DNA of 64,000 nt, from assembly GCF_022867805.1 (NCBI RefSeq), contig NZ_JALIFO010000014.1, positions 124,001 to 188,000 on the forward strand, read 5' to 3'. How positions within the stretch are numbered: position 1 is the stretch's first letter; every line of letters starts with the position of its first letter. Under the pieces are notes generated by a model. That model saw only the letters and a program-made list of their open reading frames with translations, was not told the origin of the DNA and made no database searches. Source of the stretch: Cuneatibacter sp. NSJ-177. GTDB taxonomy: Bacteria; Bacillota; Clostridia; Lachnospirales; Lachnospiraceae. Below, in pieces: positions 13,533 to 22,620 of the stretch. The translations under genes and the position numbers were made by a program.

Positions 13533-14867
13533 CTATAAATGAAAGATAGCCGAAGCAACCGCAAAATAGATCATCAGAGACACCGCATCCACAATCGTGG
13601 TGATAAACGGGCTCGCCATGACCGCCGGGTCAAAGCCGATCTTTTTCGCCAGAACCGGCAGCGTGCAGCCGACCATCTTTGCCACGCAGACCGCCGCGAA
13701 GACCGTGACCGCCACGACTAGGGCTGTCAGGACATCCTTCCGGTCCACCAGCATTACTTTGAGGAAACACACCACCGACAATGTCGCCCCGCAGCAAAAC
13801 GCCACCCGAATTTCCTTCCAGACTACCGCGGGCATATCACTGTATTCAATCTCATTCAGAGAAAGTCCGCGGATAATCGTGACCGAAGCCTGTCCGCCAG
13901 CATTCCCGCCGGTGTCCATCAGCATCGGGATGAAGGCGATCAGCGCAGGGACCACCGCCAGCGACCCTTCAAAATGATTTAATATCGTGCTCGTAAATGT
14001 CGCTGATATCATCAAAAACATCAGCCAGGGGATCCTCTTCTTATACGTTTCCCAGACGCCGGTTTTCATATAAGGGCGATCGGTGGGCATGATGGCGGCC
14101 ATCTTTTCAATATCCTCCGTGGCCTCCTCCTGCATAACGTCCATGATATCGTCGAAGGTGATGATCCCGACCAGCCGCTGCTCCATGTCCACCACCGGCA
14201 GCGCCAGCAAATCGTATTTTTTAAAAGTTTCCGCGACCGCTTCCTGGTCCTCCAGCGTTGTCGCATAGATGACATTGGTCTCCATGATGTCCTCGATGAC
14301 ATCCTCATAGTTGGACAGCAGCAGCGTTTTTACGGAGACCAGTCCAAGAAGCGTCCGGTTCTGGTCCACCACGTAGCAGGTGTAAATCGTCTCCTTATTG
14401 ACGCCGGTCCGGCGGATCCTCGTGAATGCGTCCAGAACGGTCATGTCTTTCCGCAGGTCCACATACTCGATCGTCATCAGGCTACCGGCCGAATCTTCCG
14501 GGTACTGGAGGATTCCGTTGATCCGCATCCGAAGCTCCGGCTCCGTGTGCTTTAAAATTCTCTTGACGACATTGGCGGGCATCTCCTCGATAATATCCAC
14601 CGTGTCGTCCAGATAGATCTGATCCATAACCGTCTTCAGCTCCCGGTCGCTGAAGCTTGCAATCAAAAGCTCCTGCATATCGGAGTCCATCTCCACAAAA
14701 GTGTCTGCCGCCAGCTCCTTCGGCAGAATCCGAAACATCAAAGGAAGTTCTTCTTCCGGAACACCTTCCAGCAAAGTCGCAATATCAAAGGGTTCCATCT
14801 CTTTTAAAAGCTCCCGGAGCTCGCTGAATCTTCTCTGCTCCAAGAGTTCCATGGCCTGTTTCTCCAT
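13533..14867 (-). CDS. mgtE: Magnesium transporter MgtE
   Basis: Mg(II) channel of 444 residues. The N domain covers roughly residues 1-130, with superhelix repeats (FDIATLLEGVPEEELPLMFRIL). Two CBS domains follow at about 130-250, including a VVDQNRTLLGLVSVKTLL segment and LALPVVDMEQRLVGIITFDD. Five membrane helices complete the protein from about 280, with PMLMDTGGNAGGQASV, the conserved pore motif. The N and CBS domains close the pore when cytosolic Mg is high. No M-box riboswitch precedes it. It is 45 bases after a HAD phosphatase gene, with a strong hairpin between. Confidence 0.96.
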   Translation of the reverse strand: MEKQAMELLEQRRFSELRELLKEMEPFDIATLLEGVPEEELPLMFRILPKELAADTFVEMDSDMQELLIASFSDRELKTVMDQIYLDDTVDIIEEMPANVVKRILKHTEPELRMRINGILQYPEDSAGSLMTIEYVDLRKDMTVLDAFTRIRRTGVNKETIYTCYVVDQNRTLLGLVSVKTLLLSNYEDVIEDIMETNVIYATTLEDQEAVAETFKKYDLLALPVVDMEQRLVGIITFDDIMDVMQEEATEDIEKMAAIMPTDRPYMKTGVWETYKKRIPWLMFLMISATFTSTILNHFEGSLAVVPALIAFIPMLMDTGGNAGGQASVTIIRGLSLNEIEYSDMPAVVWKEIRVAFCCGATLSVVCFLKVMLVDRKDVLTALVVAVTVFAAVCVAKMVGCTLPVLAKKIGFDPAVMASPFITTIVDAVSLMIYFAVASAIFHL

Positions 14868-14883
14868 CGTTGCCTCCCTTCTT

Positions 14884-14911
14884 CGGAGAGGCGGCCAGTC
14901 CCGCCTCTCCG
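14884..14911 (-). other. Perfect hairpin between HAD and mgtE genes
   Basis: CGGAGAGGCGG (14884-14894) and CCGCCTCTCCG (14901-14911) form an 11-bp perfect stem directly after the HAD stop codon. No T run follows on the minus strand; it may uncouple expression of the two genes or protect mRNA ends. Confidence 0.55.
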
Positions 14912-15601
14912 CTATAAAATCAGCTTTAAATCCGTCAGGCGGCGGATCTCCATGGTAATGGGAAGCTGCTCTTCATTTTTCTCATTTTCTCCATGGAACC
15001 AGCAGGTCGCAATTCCTGCGGCCAACCCTCCCGCCATATCGGAGGTCAGGGAGTCCCCTATAATCAGCGTCCGTTCCGGGATGATCCCCGGAATCTGGGC
15101 GAAGCAGGCAGAAAAATATTCTTTCTGCGGTTTCTGAAAGCCGATTTCCTCCGACACAAAAATCCCGTCAAAATAGCGCTTCAATCCGGACAGTTCCAGA
15201 CGTCTGTACTGGGTGGAGGCAACTCCGTTGGTCGCCACATAAAGAGAGTATTTCCCCTTCAAATAGGAAAGCACTTCCTCCGCCCCTTCCGTCACATCCG
15301 CTCCATTTGCCAGCGCATTCTGATAGGCTTCTTCAAAGGCTTTGTCATTTTCACCGCGGACGACGCCAATTTCCTGAAACAACCGGGAAAACCGTTGATT
15401 CAGCACGTCGTCTTTGGTGATCCGCCCTCGTTCGAAATCCTTCCAGAGACCGTGGTTGATTTCCATATATCGCTTTCGTATTGTCTCGTCAAAGGGGTAG
15501 CCAAACTGCCGGAACGTATGCTCCAGCCCGTGTTGTTCTGCCGCCGCGAAATCCAGCAGCGTACCGTCCGCGTCAAAAAAGATCCAGTCATATGCGCGCA
15601 T
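14912..15601 (-). CDS. HAD-superfamily nucleotidase, YjjG/YfnB type
   Basis: A 229-residue phosphatase. Motif I is FFDADGTLLD (nucleophile Asp and the second Asp), motif II is YVATNGVAS, motif III Lys lies in FQKPQKEYF, and motif IV is IIGDSLTSDMAGG. The cap between motifs I and II is helical, with EQHGLEHTFRQFG. This is the pattern of YjjG-like house-cleaning nucleotidases. The frame is open to 15691, but the start at 15601 has AAGGAGG and the upstream ATG coincides with the likely transcription start (TATAAT at 15700-15705). Confidence 0.88.
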   Translation of the reverse strand: MRAYDWIFFDADGTLLDFAAAEQHGLEHTFRQFGYPFDETIRKRYMEINHGLWKDFERGRITKDDVLNQRFSRLFQEIGVVRGENDKAFEEAYQNALANGADVTEGAEEVLSYLKGKYSLYVATNGVASTQYRRLELSGLKRYFDGIFVSEEIGFQKPQKEYFSACFAQIPGIIPERTLIIGDSLTSDMAGGLAAGIATCWFHGENEKNEEQLPITMEIRRLTDLKLIL

Positions 15602-15747
15602 TCCGGTTCCTCCTTCTCCGAATATTTTTCCCACGGCAAAGCCTCCCTGGAGATCCTGTTGGATCTTCGGGCCGTTTTGCCGCTTTTTCATACTGTTTTA
15701 TTATAAACGAAAAACCACTTTTTGGGAACCACCAATTTCTTTCAGAC

Positions 15748-15783
15748 GCAAAGAAGGGGAACCGGATGGCTCCCCTTCTTTGC
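15748..15783 (-). terminator. Hairpin after hutH
   Basis: GCAAAGAAGGGGA (15748-15760) pairs with TCCCCTTCTTTGC (15771-15783). It lies downstream of hutH on the minus strand, but no T run follows, so termination efficiency is uncertain. The rest of the 260-base gap is AT-rich and shows nothing else. Confidence 0.5.
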
Positions 15784-15963
15784 TTGTGAGTACTGTCATT
15801 CAACATAATAGGTAGGTATCGCTTTGCTAATCGCAATATTATAGTAACATACTTTCGCGGATTTGTGTTTAACAAATCCCTTATGATTTTGTAAAATAAA
15901 TATAAATTCTCCCATGAAACAGCGCTTGATTTCTCTCGCCGGAAAAGGACTCGTCATCATGAT

Positions 15964-17535
15964 TTACTGGAATTCCGGGCAGAGCTCAGAAACGATCTCA
16001 ACCAGGCTTCCGTCTCTCACCAGCTCGTTCATTGCGGCTACGTCGCGCCACATCTCCCGGTCACGATCCCAGAAATCCACCTTCTCACGGATCCGCCCAT
16101 ACACTTTCTTGCTGACCGGCGAAGGCTCTCCTCCTCTCAGGTCAATCCCCTGGGCCGCTCCCATCAGTTCCATTGCAATCACAGACAGCGTGTTTTCCAC
16201 GATCTGGGCCGCTTTTCTGGCCGCCGTGGTTCCCATGCTGACATGGTCTTCCTGGTTGGCGGAGCTGGGAATCGAATCCACACTGGCCGGGTGGGCCAGC
16301 ACCTTGTTCTCCGATACCATGGAGGCTGCGCTGTACTGGACGATCATGAAACCGGAATTCACACCGCCTTCGTTGGTCAGGAAAGCGGGAAGGCCGTTGC
16401 TGAGAGCCGGATTCACCAGGCGCTCCAAACGGCGCTCTGAAATATTGGCAAGCTCGGAGCAGACGATTCCAAGGAAGTCAAAAGCAAAAGCCATCGGCTC
16501 GCCGTGGAAGTTTCCGCCGGAGATCACATCGCCTTCCTCGGTAAACAAAATCGGATTATCGGTGACGGAATTCAGCTCTGTCTCAATGGTGCGGCGGATG
16601 AAATCCAAGGTATCCCGAACCGCGCCGTGGACCTGACCGGTACAGCGGATCGCGTAGGCGTCCTGCACCCGAAGGTTCTGGGATTTCGCCAGGATCGGGC
16701 TGTCCTTGGTGATGGTCCGTACATTGGCGGCCACCAGACTCTGTCCCTGGTGGGGGCGCACGGCATGGACTCTGGGATCAAAGGCATTGAGTAGAGCCGT
16801 CAAAGCCTCCATCGAAAGAGACACGGCGATATCCGCCATACGTGCGGCCTGAAGGGTATCATAGAAAGCCAGGGTTCCGATGGAGGTCAGCACCTGGGTT
16901 CCATTGATCAGGGCCAGACCTTCTTTTGCTTTCAGCGATACCGGGGTTAATCCGGCTTTTTCCATCGCAGCAGCGCCGGACATCCGCTCTCCCTGATAGA
17001 CCGCCTCCCCCATGCCCAGCATCGGAAGAACCATATGGGCAAGAGGAGCCAGATCGCCGCTGGCGCCGAGGGAGCCTTTTTCCGGCACAACCGGATGGAC
17101 CCTGGCATTCAGCATATCCACCAGGAGCTGTACCACCTGGGGGCGGATTCCGGAGAAACCATTGCAAAGAGCGTTGGCCCGCAGCAGCAGCATGGCCCGG
17201 ACAACCTCCTCTTTCAGCGGCTGGCCCGTCGCCGTGCTGTGACTCATGATCAAATTCTTTTGCAGCTGGTCGATGCTGTCGTGGCCGATCCTCACTTTGC
17301 TGAATTCACCGAATCCGGTGTTGATCCCGTAAACCGGGGTATCGCCTTCCACAATCTCTTCCACCAGCTGACGGGATTCCTGCATCGCAGCGACAGCCTT
17401 TTCTTCGATGGTGACATGGGCTCCAAACCGGGCGGCGGCGACCACCATCTCAACGGTAAGACCCTGTCCGGAAAGCCGAATCTCATGAATTTCCGCCGGG
17501 TTAACGATCTTTCTCTCCATTCCTGTCTGTACCAT
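15964..17535 (-). CDS. hutH: Histidine ammonia-lyase
   Basis: Deaminates histidine to urocanate, the first step of histidine breakdown. The 523-residue protein has GSLGASGDLAPLAH, whose Ala158-Ser159-Gly160 cyclise to the MIO cofactor. Also visible are YGINTGFGEFS near residue 70, FDPRVHAVRPHQGQ, and SSANQEDHVSMG near 400. It is separated by about 25 kb from hutU, hutI and ftcD in this window. GGAGG precedes the ATG. A consensus promoter and an operator for the divergent GntR regulator lie just upstream. Confidence 0.97.
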   Translation of the reverse strand: MVQTGMERKIVNPAEIHEIRLSGQGLTVEMVVAAARFGAHVTIEEKAVAAMQESRQLVEEIVEGDTPVYGINTGFGEFSKVRIGHDSIDQLQKNLIMSHSTATGQPLKEEVVRAMLLLRANALCNGFSGIRPQVVQLLVDMLNARVHPVVPEKGSLGASGDLAPLAHMVLPMLGMGEAVYQGERMSGAAAMEKAGLTPVSLKAKEGLALINGTQVLTSIGTLAFYDTLQAARMADIAVSLSMEALTALLNAFDPRVHAVRPHQGQSLVAANVRTITKDSPILAKSQNLRVQDAYAIRCTGQVHGAVRDTLDFIRRTIETELNSVTDNPILFTEEGDVISGGNFHGEPMAFAFDFLGIVCSELANISERRLERLVNPALSNGLPAFLTNEGGVNSGFMIVQYSAASMVSENKVLAHPASVDSIPSSANQEDHVSMGTTAARKAAQIVENTLSVIAMELMGAAQGIDLRGGEPSPVSKKVYGRIREKVDFWDRDREMWRDVAAMNELVRDGSLVEIVSELCPEFQ

Positions 17536-17582
17536 ATTTCATTTCCTCCGTATTCTATGTTGACTCTTCTTATTTTTTCTTT

Positions 17583-17611
17583 ATCATATCATTGGTTTAT
17601 ATTAATGTCAA
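17583..17611 (-). promoter_or_regulatory. hutH promoter
   Basis: Minus-strand TTGACA (17606-17611), 17 bases, TATGAT (17583-17588). Unlike the hutU and ftcD promoters it has a normal -35 and no TTGAC tandem repeat. Confidence 0.75.
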
Positions 17612-17632
17612 CAAATTTAACCATTATTTATA

Positions 17633-17654
17633 TACCAATTTGAGATAAATGGTA
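17633..17654. promoter_or_regulatory. Candidate GntR operator
   Basis: TACCA-ATTTGAGATAAA-TGGTA, inverted repeat with further TTT/AAA symmetry inside. Related ATTGGT elements flank it at 17591 and 17650-17657. It lies upstream of the hutH -35 and between the two divergent genes. Confidence 0.5.
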
Positions 17655-17758
17655 TTTTATTAATTGGTGTCCCGCTGTATTATCCTTTTTTCCAAATCAA
17701 ATAATTGAAAAGGCCCCAAATTTGTTTAGTTCTTTTTTATTTGGTACATATTATCTTC

Positions 17759-17787
17759 TTGACACTGCTGCATTATCATGATAAAGT
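17759..17787 (+). promoter_or_regulatory. Promoter of GntR gene with palindromic -10
   Basis: TTGACA (17759-17764), 17 bases, TAAAGT (17782-17787). TTATCATGATAA (17773-17784) is a perfect 12-bp palindrome overlapping the -10, which could be an autoregulatory site. Confidence 0.6.
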
Positions 17788-17830
17788 GATAGCAAGCCAT
17801 TTGATTTTTGCAGCCAAGGAGGAATTTCTT

Positions 17831-18820
17831 ATGAATCTATCCATTGACAAATCCTGTAAGACAGCGGCCTATAAGCAGCTGAGCGAACAAATTGAAGAGC
17901 AGATTCTTTCCGGGACGCTAAAGCCCGGGGATAAATTGCCCACCGAGCGTATGCTGGAAGAGGAAACCGGCCTGTCCCGCGGAACAATCAAAACGGCCTT
18001 CCGGGAGCTTCAAAAATCCGGAAAAATCATTACAATCCAGGGAAGTGGTTCCTTTGTGGCTAAATATAACCGGGAAGAATCGCGCCGCGTGGCCCGTGAG
18101 ACCTTCCAGCGAGCCATCGAGCAGATGAGAGCCCTCGGCATCACTCCGCCGGAGTGCGGACAAATTTTCTCCCAGGTTCTGGAAGAGTTCCTCCACGACA
18201 ACGCCAAGGTACGGGTGGGATGGATTGACTGCTGCGAAGAATGCCTTTCCTCGATCCGGCTTCAGTTAAAAAACATGAGGGGGATCGTGCTGGACACCAT
18301 GGTTTTACAGGATTTCCGGCGCAATCCCCGGCAGGTGGAGGAGAACGCCGACCTGATCGTCACCACCTCCAAGCACTATGATGAGGTTGCTTTTTCTGTT
18401 CCCGCACGGGTGGATCATCTGGAAAAAGTAATGCTGGATCTAAAATTAGACAGCGTGATTGAGATCGTAAAGATTCCCTCGAACTGCCATGTTTCTCTCT
18501 GGAGCGGCAGTCAGACTTTCCTGGACATCATGCTGGAAGTCCTGGAAAATTTCGACAATCTGGAACAAATAAGGACCTATGTTGGGGAAAACAATCTGGC
18601 GGAGATGGCTAAGGGCCTGCATGACACTGATGTCCTGATGGTCCCTCCCGCCTACTCTCCCTCCGACTACCCGGATGCTTCGGCTTTGATTGCGGAATAC
18701 CGTTCTAACGGTGGGAGGATCATCCCGTTTGATTATCAGCTGAACAAGGGATCCATGGTCCATTTTGAGGATCGGGTTCTGGAAATTTATCACGCAAAGA
18801 ACAGCCGTCCCTTCGAATAA
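17831..18820 (+). CDS. GntR-family regulator, divergent from hutH
   Basis: A 329-residue transcription factor. Residues about 10-80 are the GntR winged helix: YKQLSEQIEEQILSGTLKPGDKLP then ERMLEEETGLSRGTIKTAF and a GSGSFVA wing. The 240-residue C-terminal part starts VRVGWIDCCEEC and contains NADLIVTTSKHYDEV; it does not look like FadR, HutC/UTRA or aminotransferase-type effector domains that I know, so its ligand is open. The frame is longer upstream, but AAGGAGG fixes the start at 17831. Its position suggests control of hutH, with urocanate or histidine as possible effectors. Confidence 0.85.
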   Translation: MNLSIDKSCKTAAYKQLSEQIEEQILSGTLKPGDKLPTERMLEEETGLSRGTIKTAFRELQKSGKIITIQGSGSFVAKYNREESRRVARETFQRAIEQMRALGITPPECGQIFSQVLEEFLHDNAKVRVGWIDCCEECLSSIRLQLKNMRGIVLDTMVLQDFRRNPRQVEENADLIVTTSKHYDEVAFSVPARVDHLEKVMLDLKLDSVIEIVKIPSNCHVSLWSGSQTFLDIMLEVLENFDNLEQIRTYVGENNLAEMAKGLHDTDVLMVPPAYSPSDYPDASALIAEYRSNGGRIIPFDYQLNKGSMVHFEDRVLEIYHAKNSRPFE

Positions 18821-18964
18821 AATTGCGGCCGCTCCTATTCCTCAGCACCTTCTGCCAACTCCAAAAATGGTGATCGTATGATATGCGGAGCGCAATATTT
18901 TGCAAGATTTCTTTCTTTTTCTTCTTTATAATAGTATTGGCGGTGATGGCACAGTGGGGTGGGT

Positions 18965-19783
18965 ATGATGGAGGTTTCAACGGGGAATATTGTATTTGAC
19001 CGGCAGCTGGATCTTGAAGTGCTGACGCTTATGGGAGAGATTGAGCAGCTGCCAAACCATTTTCATGATTATTATGAATTGGGGTTCCTTTCCGGCGGCA
19101 GCAGGCGGGTGGTCTGTCAAAATAAGGAATATGTGGTGGCAAAGAATGATATGCTCCTTTTTAATCCCCTCGACAATCACGCTTGTTTCGAGCTGGAAAA
19201 GGAGATTTTGGATTTTCGGTGTCTTCACATTACGGCAGAACGGATGAAAGAGTTGATCCGAGAGTGTATTGGACATGATTTTTGTCCGTATTTTGAGCCG
19301 CAAGTCCTTTACCAGAGCGATCTGGTTTTGCAGATGACGGAATTGACCGCCCTGATTACCAGCGGCTCCTGCGATCAATTTCAGAAAGAGGAATTGCTTT
19401 ATCTGATCATCGGAGATTTGGTGCCGGACTGCTCGAAACCGGGAAAAGAGGAATCGCCGGACGCCTCTTCTCTCATAAAGCGAGCCTGCGGCTACATTGA
19501 ACTGAACTATGCCGGCCGCATTGCATTACAGGATTTGAGCGATCTTACGGGGCTTAGTAAGTATCACTTTCTGCGGACGTTTACACGTGAAAAGGGAATC
19601 TCGCCTTATCGCTTTATCGAATGTGTCAAGATGACGGAGGCGAAACGGTTGTTAAAAGAAGGGGCGGAACTAGCTGATATCACATATCAGCTAGGGTTCA
19701 GCAGCCAGAGTCATTTCACCAATTTCTTTAAAAAATATGCCAGAGTCACCCCGAAACAATACAGCAGGCTATATAACGATTAG
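18965..19783 (+). CDS. AraC-family regulator
   Basis: About 272 residues. The N-terminal cupin sensor is marked by LPNHFHDYYELGFLSGG near residue 30, followed by VAKNDMLLFNPLDNH. The C-terminal double helix-turn-helix starts around 170 with IELNYAGRIALQDLSDLTGL and SKYHFLRTFTREKGISPYRF, and continues through ITYQLGFSSQSHFTNFFKK, the AraC signature. The start is ambiguous: a GTG at 18959 and ATGs at 18965 and 18968 follow GGGGTGGG. The next gene, a VOC protein 21 bases downstream, may be its partner or target. Confidence 0.9.
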   Translation: MMEVSTGNIVFDRQLDLEVLTLMGEIEQLPNHFHDYYELGFLSGGSRRVVCQNKEYVVAKNDMLLFNPLDNHACFELEKEILDFRCLHITAERMKELIRECIGHDFCPYFEPQVLYQSDLVLQMTELTALITSGSCDQFQKEELLYLIIGDLVPDCSKPGKEESPDASSLIKRACGYIELNYAGRIALQDLSDLTGLSKYHFLRTFTREKGISPYRFIECVKMTEAKRLLKEGAELADITYQLGFSSQSHFTNFFKKYARVTPKQYSRLYND

Positions 19784-19804
19784 AGCTTTGGAAAGGAGTT
19801 TTAT

Positions 19805-20269
19805 ATGAAATACACTTGCGCTTTGCTTTCCGTGGCGGATATTACGGCTGCGCGGAAGTTTTATGAGGATCTGTTCGGCCTGGAACTATTTCAGGATTAC
19901 GGCAGAAATATTTCGTTTACTTGCGGATTGGCTTTGCAGCAGGATTTTGACTGGCTTGTCCATTTGCCGAAAGAACGAATCGGGAAGAAATCCAATAATA
20001 TGGAGATCTGCTTTGAAGAACCGGACTTTGACGGATTCTTAGAGAAGCTCAAAAAGTACCCGGATCTCGAGTTTTTAGGGGACGTGGTGGAGCATGACTG
20101 GGGGCAGCGCGTCGTCCGGTTTTATGATTTAGACGGACATATCATAGAAGTCGGGGAAGATATGAAAATGGTGATCCACCGTTTCTTAAATTCAGGAATG
20201 ACAATGGAAGAAACATCCGTAAAAATGGGGGCTTCTGTCGAAGATCTGACCAAACTGCTGAATCAATAA
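19805..20269 (+). CDS. VOC/glyoxalase-fold protein with extra C-terminal helix
   Basis: A 154-residue protein. Residues 1-120 are a VOC fold: CALLSVADITAARKFYEDLFGLEL, then a second half ending HDWGQRVVRFYDLDGHIIEVGE, which holds the usual H/E metal positions. The last 35 residues (FLNSGMTMEETSVKMGASVEDL) form a helical tail seen in some Clostridial relatives. GGAGTT precedes the ATG. It is probably a small-molecule binding or resistance protein; the substrate is unknown. Confidence 0.85.
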   Translation: MKYTCALLSVADITAARKFYEDLFGLELFQDYGRNISFTCGLALQQDFDWLVHLPKERIGKKSNNMEICFEEPDFDGFLEKLKKYPDLEFLGDVVEHDWGQRVVRFYDLDGHIIEVGEDMKMVIHRFLNSGMTMEETSVKMGASVEDLTKLLNQ

Positions 20270-20287
20270 TGGAAGGAAGTTCCTGGA

Positions 20288-20485
20288 TTAGAATAGTCCT
20301 TCCAAATGATAGAATTCTTCCAGATCCCACCGGCGGAGCTGACCTTTGGGAGGCGCTTTGTAACTTTGAGCTTTGCTGACGGACCACCCGCAGCGCTCTT
20401 TGACCGTTATCTGGTGGACGGCCTCAAACAGGGCGGCCAGGGCTACGTCGATGACCGGCAGGGAAAGCTGGTATTCCAGATCCAT
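20288..20485 (-). pseudogene. Short coding remnant, family not recognised
   Basis: A 65-codon open frame (MDLEYQLSLPVIDVALAAL to the end) with coding-like codon use, interrupted upstream by a TAA nine codons before the ATG and with no ribosome site. It lies directly beside the fused transporter remnant on the same strand, so it may be another broken piece of the same lost operon. I cannot assign it to a family. Confidence 0.3.
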
Positions 20486-20676
20486 CGGGGCCTTTCCGGC
20501 CGGTTCTTATTTTGAACAGCCGCTCTTTTTTTGCCTATCCAGCTATTTTCTTACGGGGAAAAGACTCTTCCGCCGCCGCGTTACCGGACGGCAATTTTTT
20601 TTGCCGTGCCGGCCGTTTTGGCGGAGGAAGAGCGCGTGTTCCCAGGTTCCCCTGCGTTTCTTATCCTTTCGCCTTT

Positions 20677-21591
20677 TTATCCTTTCAGCTTCTTCGCCAT
20701 CTCCACCAGCTCCGGATGTACGATCTCGCCTTGATCCAAGACCTGGACGCCGTCCAACCACAGGGAAGAATTTAACGTGATGCCGTCGCAGTGGGAGGCG
20801 GCGTTGATTCCGGTTGGCGGCGCGTCCGCCACGGGCAGATAGCCCATGCCCCACTCGGTGGAGCCCCAGATCCGTTCGTCCTCCACGCAGACGCCGGTCA
20901 GTTTGGCGTTGGGATGAAGGCCGTAACACACATGGGCCATCCGGTACATCAAGGGATCATTAAAATGAGCCAGCCAGCTCTCAAACTGCTTGGCCTGGCT
21001 TCCCCCGGCTACTTTCTTGACATACCCGTTCTCGATCGTCAGGGTGATCGGGGCGGAAAGCACACCGCAGGGAGGATTCAGGCAGATATCCTGCAAAGCC
21101 GGCGTTTCCTTGCCGCACCTCTCCCGCGCCATGGGGCAGCGGGTGTGGAAATAGCAGCCGGAGGGCGGATGGATGGGGCTTGGGACATTCCCCTCCAAGG
21201 TGGTGATATCCTCCAGGCTTTTGGTATGGATGTCCGGAATCGAGCCGAACAGGGCTTTCGTATAGGGGTGGACCGGCTTTTCAAAAATCTCTTTCGACGG
21301 TCCGCATTCCATCAATTTCCCCAGGTACATAACGGCAATTTTATCCGACATATAATTGACGACGCTGAGGTCATGGGAAATCAAGATATAAGTCATCTTA
21401 AATTTCTTCTTCAAATCCTCCAGCAGCAGGAAGCCGGTGACATGGGGGATCTGTTCAAAAAGCTGCACGTCCATACTGAGCCGCCCTCCGATGGGAAGCA
21501 GTTTTAAGAGGCTGTAGAACAAGAGCTGGAGCAGCATGGCCACCCAGAAAGTGGGAAGAGAAACCGTCCCCACAGAGAAAAAGCGGCCCAT
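20677..21591 (-). pseudogene. In-frame fusion of Opp permease, Opp ATPase and hydrolase fragments
   Basis: One 304-codon frame made of pieces of three unrelated genes. Residues 1-56 (VGTVSLPTFWVAMLLQLLFY, IPHVTGFLLL) are the middle of a DppB/OppB-type permease. From about 57 to 175 it is the C-terminal half of an OppF-type ATPase (ILISHDLSVVNYMSDKIAVM, HTRCPMARERC), without Walker A or signature motif. From about 176 (APITLTIENGYVKKVAGG to the end) it is the C-terminus of an M29-like or related metallohydrolase. A TAA lies four codons before the ATG. None of the parts can work as such, so internal deletions have collapsed an operon. Confidence 0.8.
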
Positions 21592-21670
21592 GTGATCCTG
21601 CTGTTATCTATGCCGTTTTTTCTTTCTTTTTCTTTGTCTTCCGGTAAATCCTTCCTATATTCATTGTTTT

Positions 21671-21717
21671 AAAAAGAGGCAGAATGGATCCTTAAAGAAC
21701 CCATTCTGCCTCTTTTT
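21671..21717. terminator. Strong bidirectional terminator
   Basis: AAAAAGAGGCAGAATGG (21671-21687) pairs perfectly with CCATTCTGCCTCTTTTT (21701-21717). It lies between the Crp/Fnr gene and the fused remnant, so the remnant does not receive upstream transcription. Confidence 0.9.
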
Positions 21718-21880
21718 GTTTTTTCGAAATCCCTCTCTGGTCGCCCCCCTGGCCCGCGCCCAACGGAGAGCTTTCCTCTATCCTACACCGCTGTCTCCAA
21801 TCCAATCCATGATTGATATCCCGTCCGAGACAAAATGGTGTTTTTCAATTACCGGAAATTGTTCTTTTTTTCTATGCCAT

Positions 21881-22585
21881 TTATTTCTTAGCTGGGGAGG
21901 AGGTTCCGATGGACCAGCCCTCCGCCAGCTCCTGGAGCCGTTCCGGCCGAACCACCCAGAACCGTCCTTCGCACTTTTTCAAAATTCCTTCCCCCATCAG
22001 AACCTGAAACACGTTGCTGACCGTCACGCGGCTGGCGTGGATTAGATTGGCTACGTCCTGGTGGGTAAAACGAATGTTAATCCGGATTCCCTCCCTTTCC
22101 GGGGCGCCGTACTGCCGGCTCAGGTTCACCAGCACCTGGGCAATGCGCTGGAACGCATCCGCCAGGGAGAGTTCCATCACCTGGTGCAGCAGCACCATAT
22201 TTTTCCGGCTGATCATCTGCATCACCCGGCGGCACAGCTCAAAGTCCCGGCGCATGGCCTCCTCCAGCCTCTCGTAGGGAGCCGCATACACCTGAGAATC
22301 CACAATAGCCACCGCCGCCGCCGGACGGGGAAGTCCCATCAGGCAGGAAGACTCCCCGAACATGGCGCCTTTCTCCGCGATAAACAACTGTTTCTCATTG
22401 CCGTCCCCCTCGAAAGAGGTGATACGGATCCGGCCAGATTTCACCACATAGACAAAGCAGGACGGATCCGCCTGCTGAAACAGTACGGTATTTTTTTTCA
22501 ACATCCGGGGAACTTGGCCCTCCAGAAAGGAATCCCATTGTCCGAGCTCCGCGGAAATCCACGGAGACAATTCTTCCATAAACAT
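21881..22585 (-). CDS. Crp/Fnr-family regulator 1
   Basis: A 234-residue regulator with an N-terminal cyclic-nucleotide-like beta roll (residues about 28-130: NTVLFQQADPSCFVYVVKSG, then KGAMFGESSCLMG) and a C-terminal winged helix (RFTHQDVANLIHASRVTVSNVFQVL). No N-terminal Cys cluster of the FNR type is present, so an Fe-S oxygen sensor is unlikely. It is divergent from an aminotransferase-racemase pair and resembles the Crp/Fnr protein at 37 kb. A near-palindrome in the intergenic space is a likely target. Confidence 0.92.
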   Translation of the reverse strand: MFMEELSPWISAELGQWDSFLEGQVPRMLKKNTVLFQQADPSCFVYVVKSGRIRITSFEGDGNEKQLFIAEKGAMFGESSCLMGLPRPAAAVAIVDSQVYAAPYERLEEAMRRDFELCRRVMQMISRKNMVLLHQVMELSLADAFQRIAQVLVNLSRQYGAPEREGIRINIRFTHQDVANLIHASRVTVSNVFQVLMGEGILKKCEGRFWVVRPERLQELAEGWSIGTSSPAKK

Positions 22586-22620
22586 ATCCTACCCCTCTGT
22601 TATCCCAAAAATTTTGAAAG

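Noticed and set aside
14868-14911. Possible M-box magnesium riboswitch before mgtE
   Set aside because: The gap is only 44 bases and holds a simple hairpin, far too short for the M-box.
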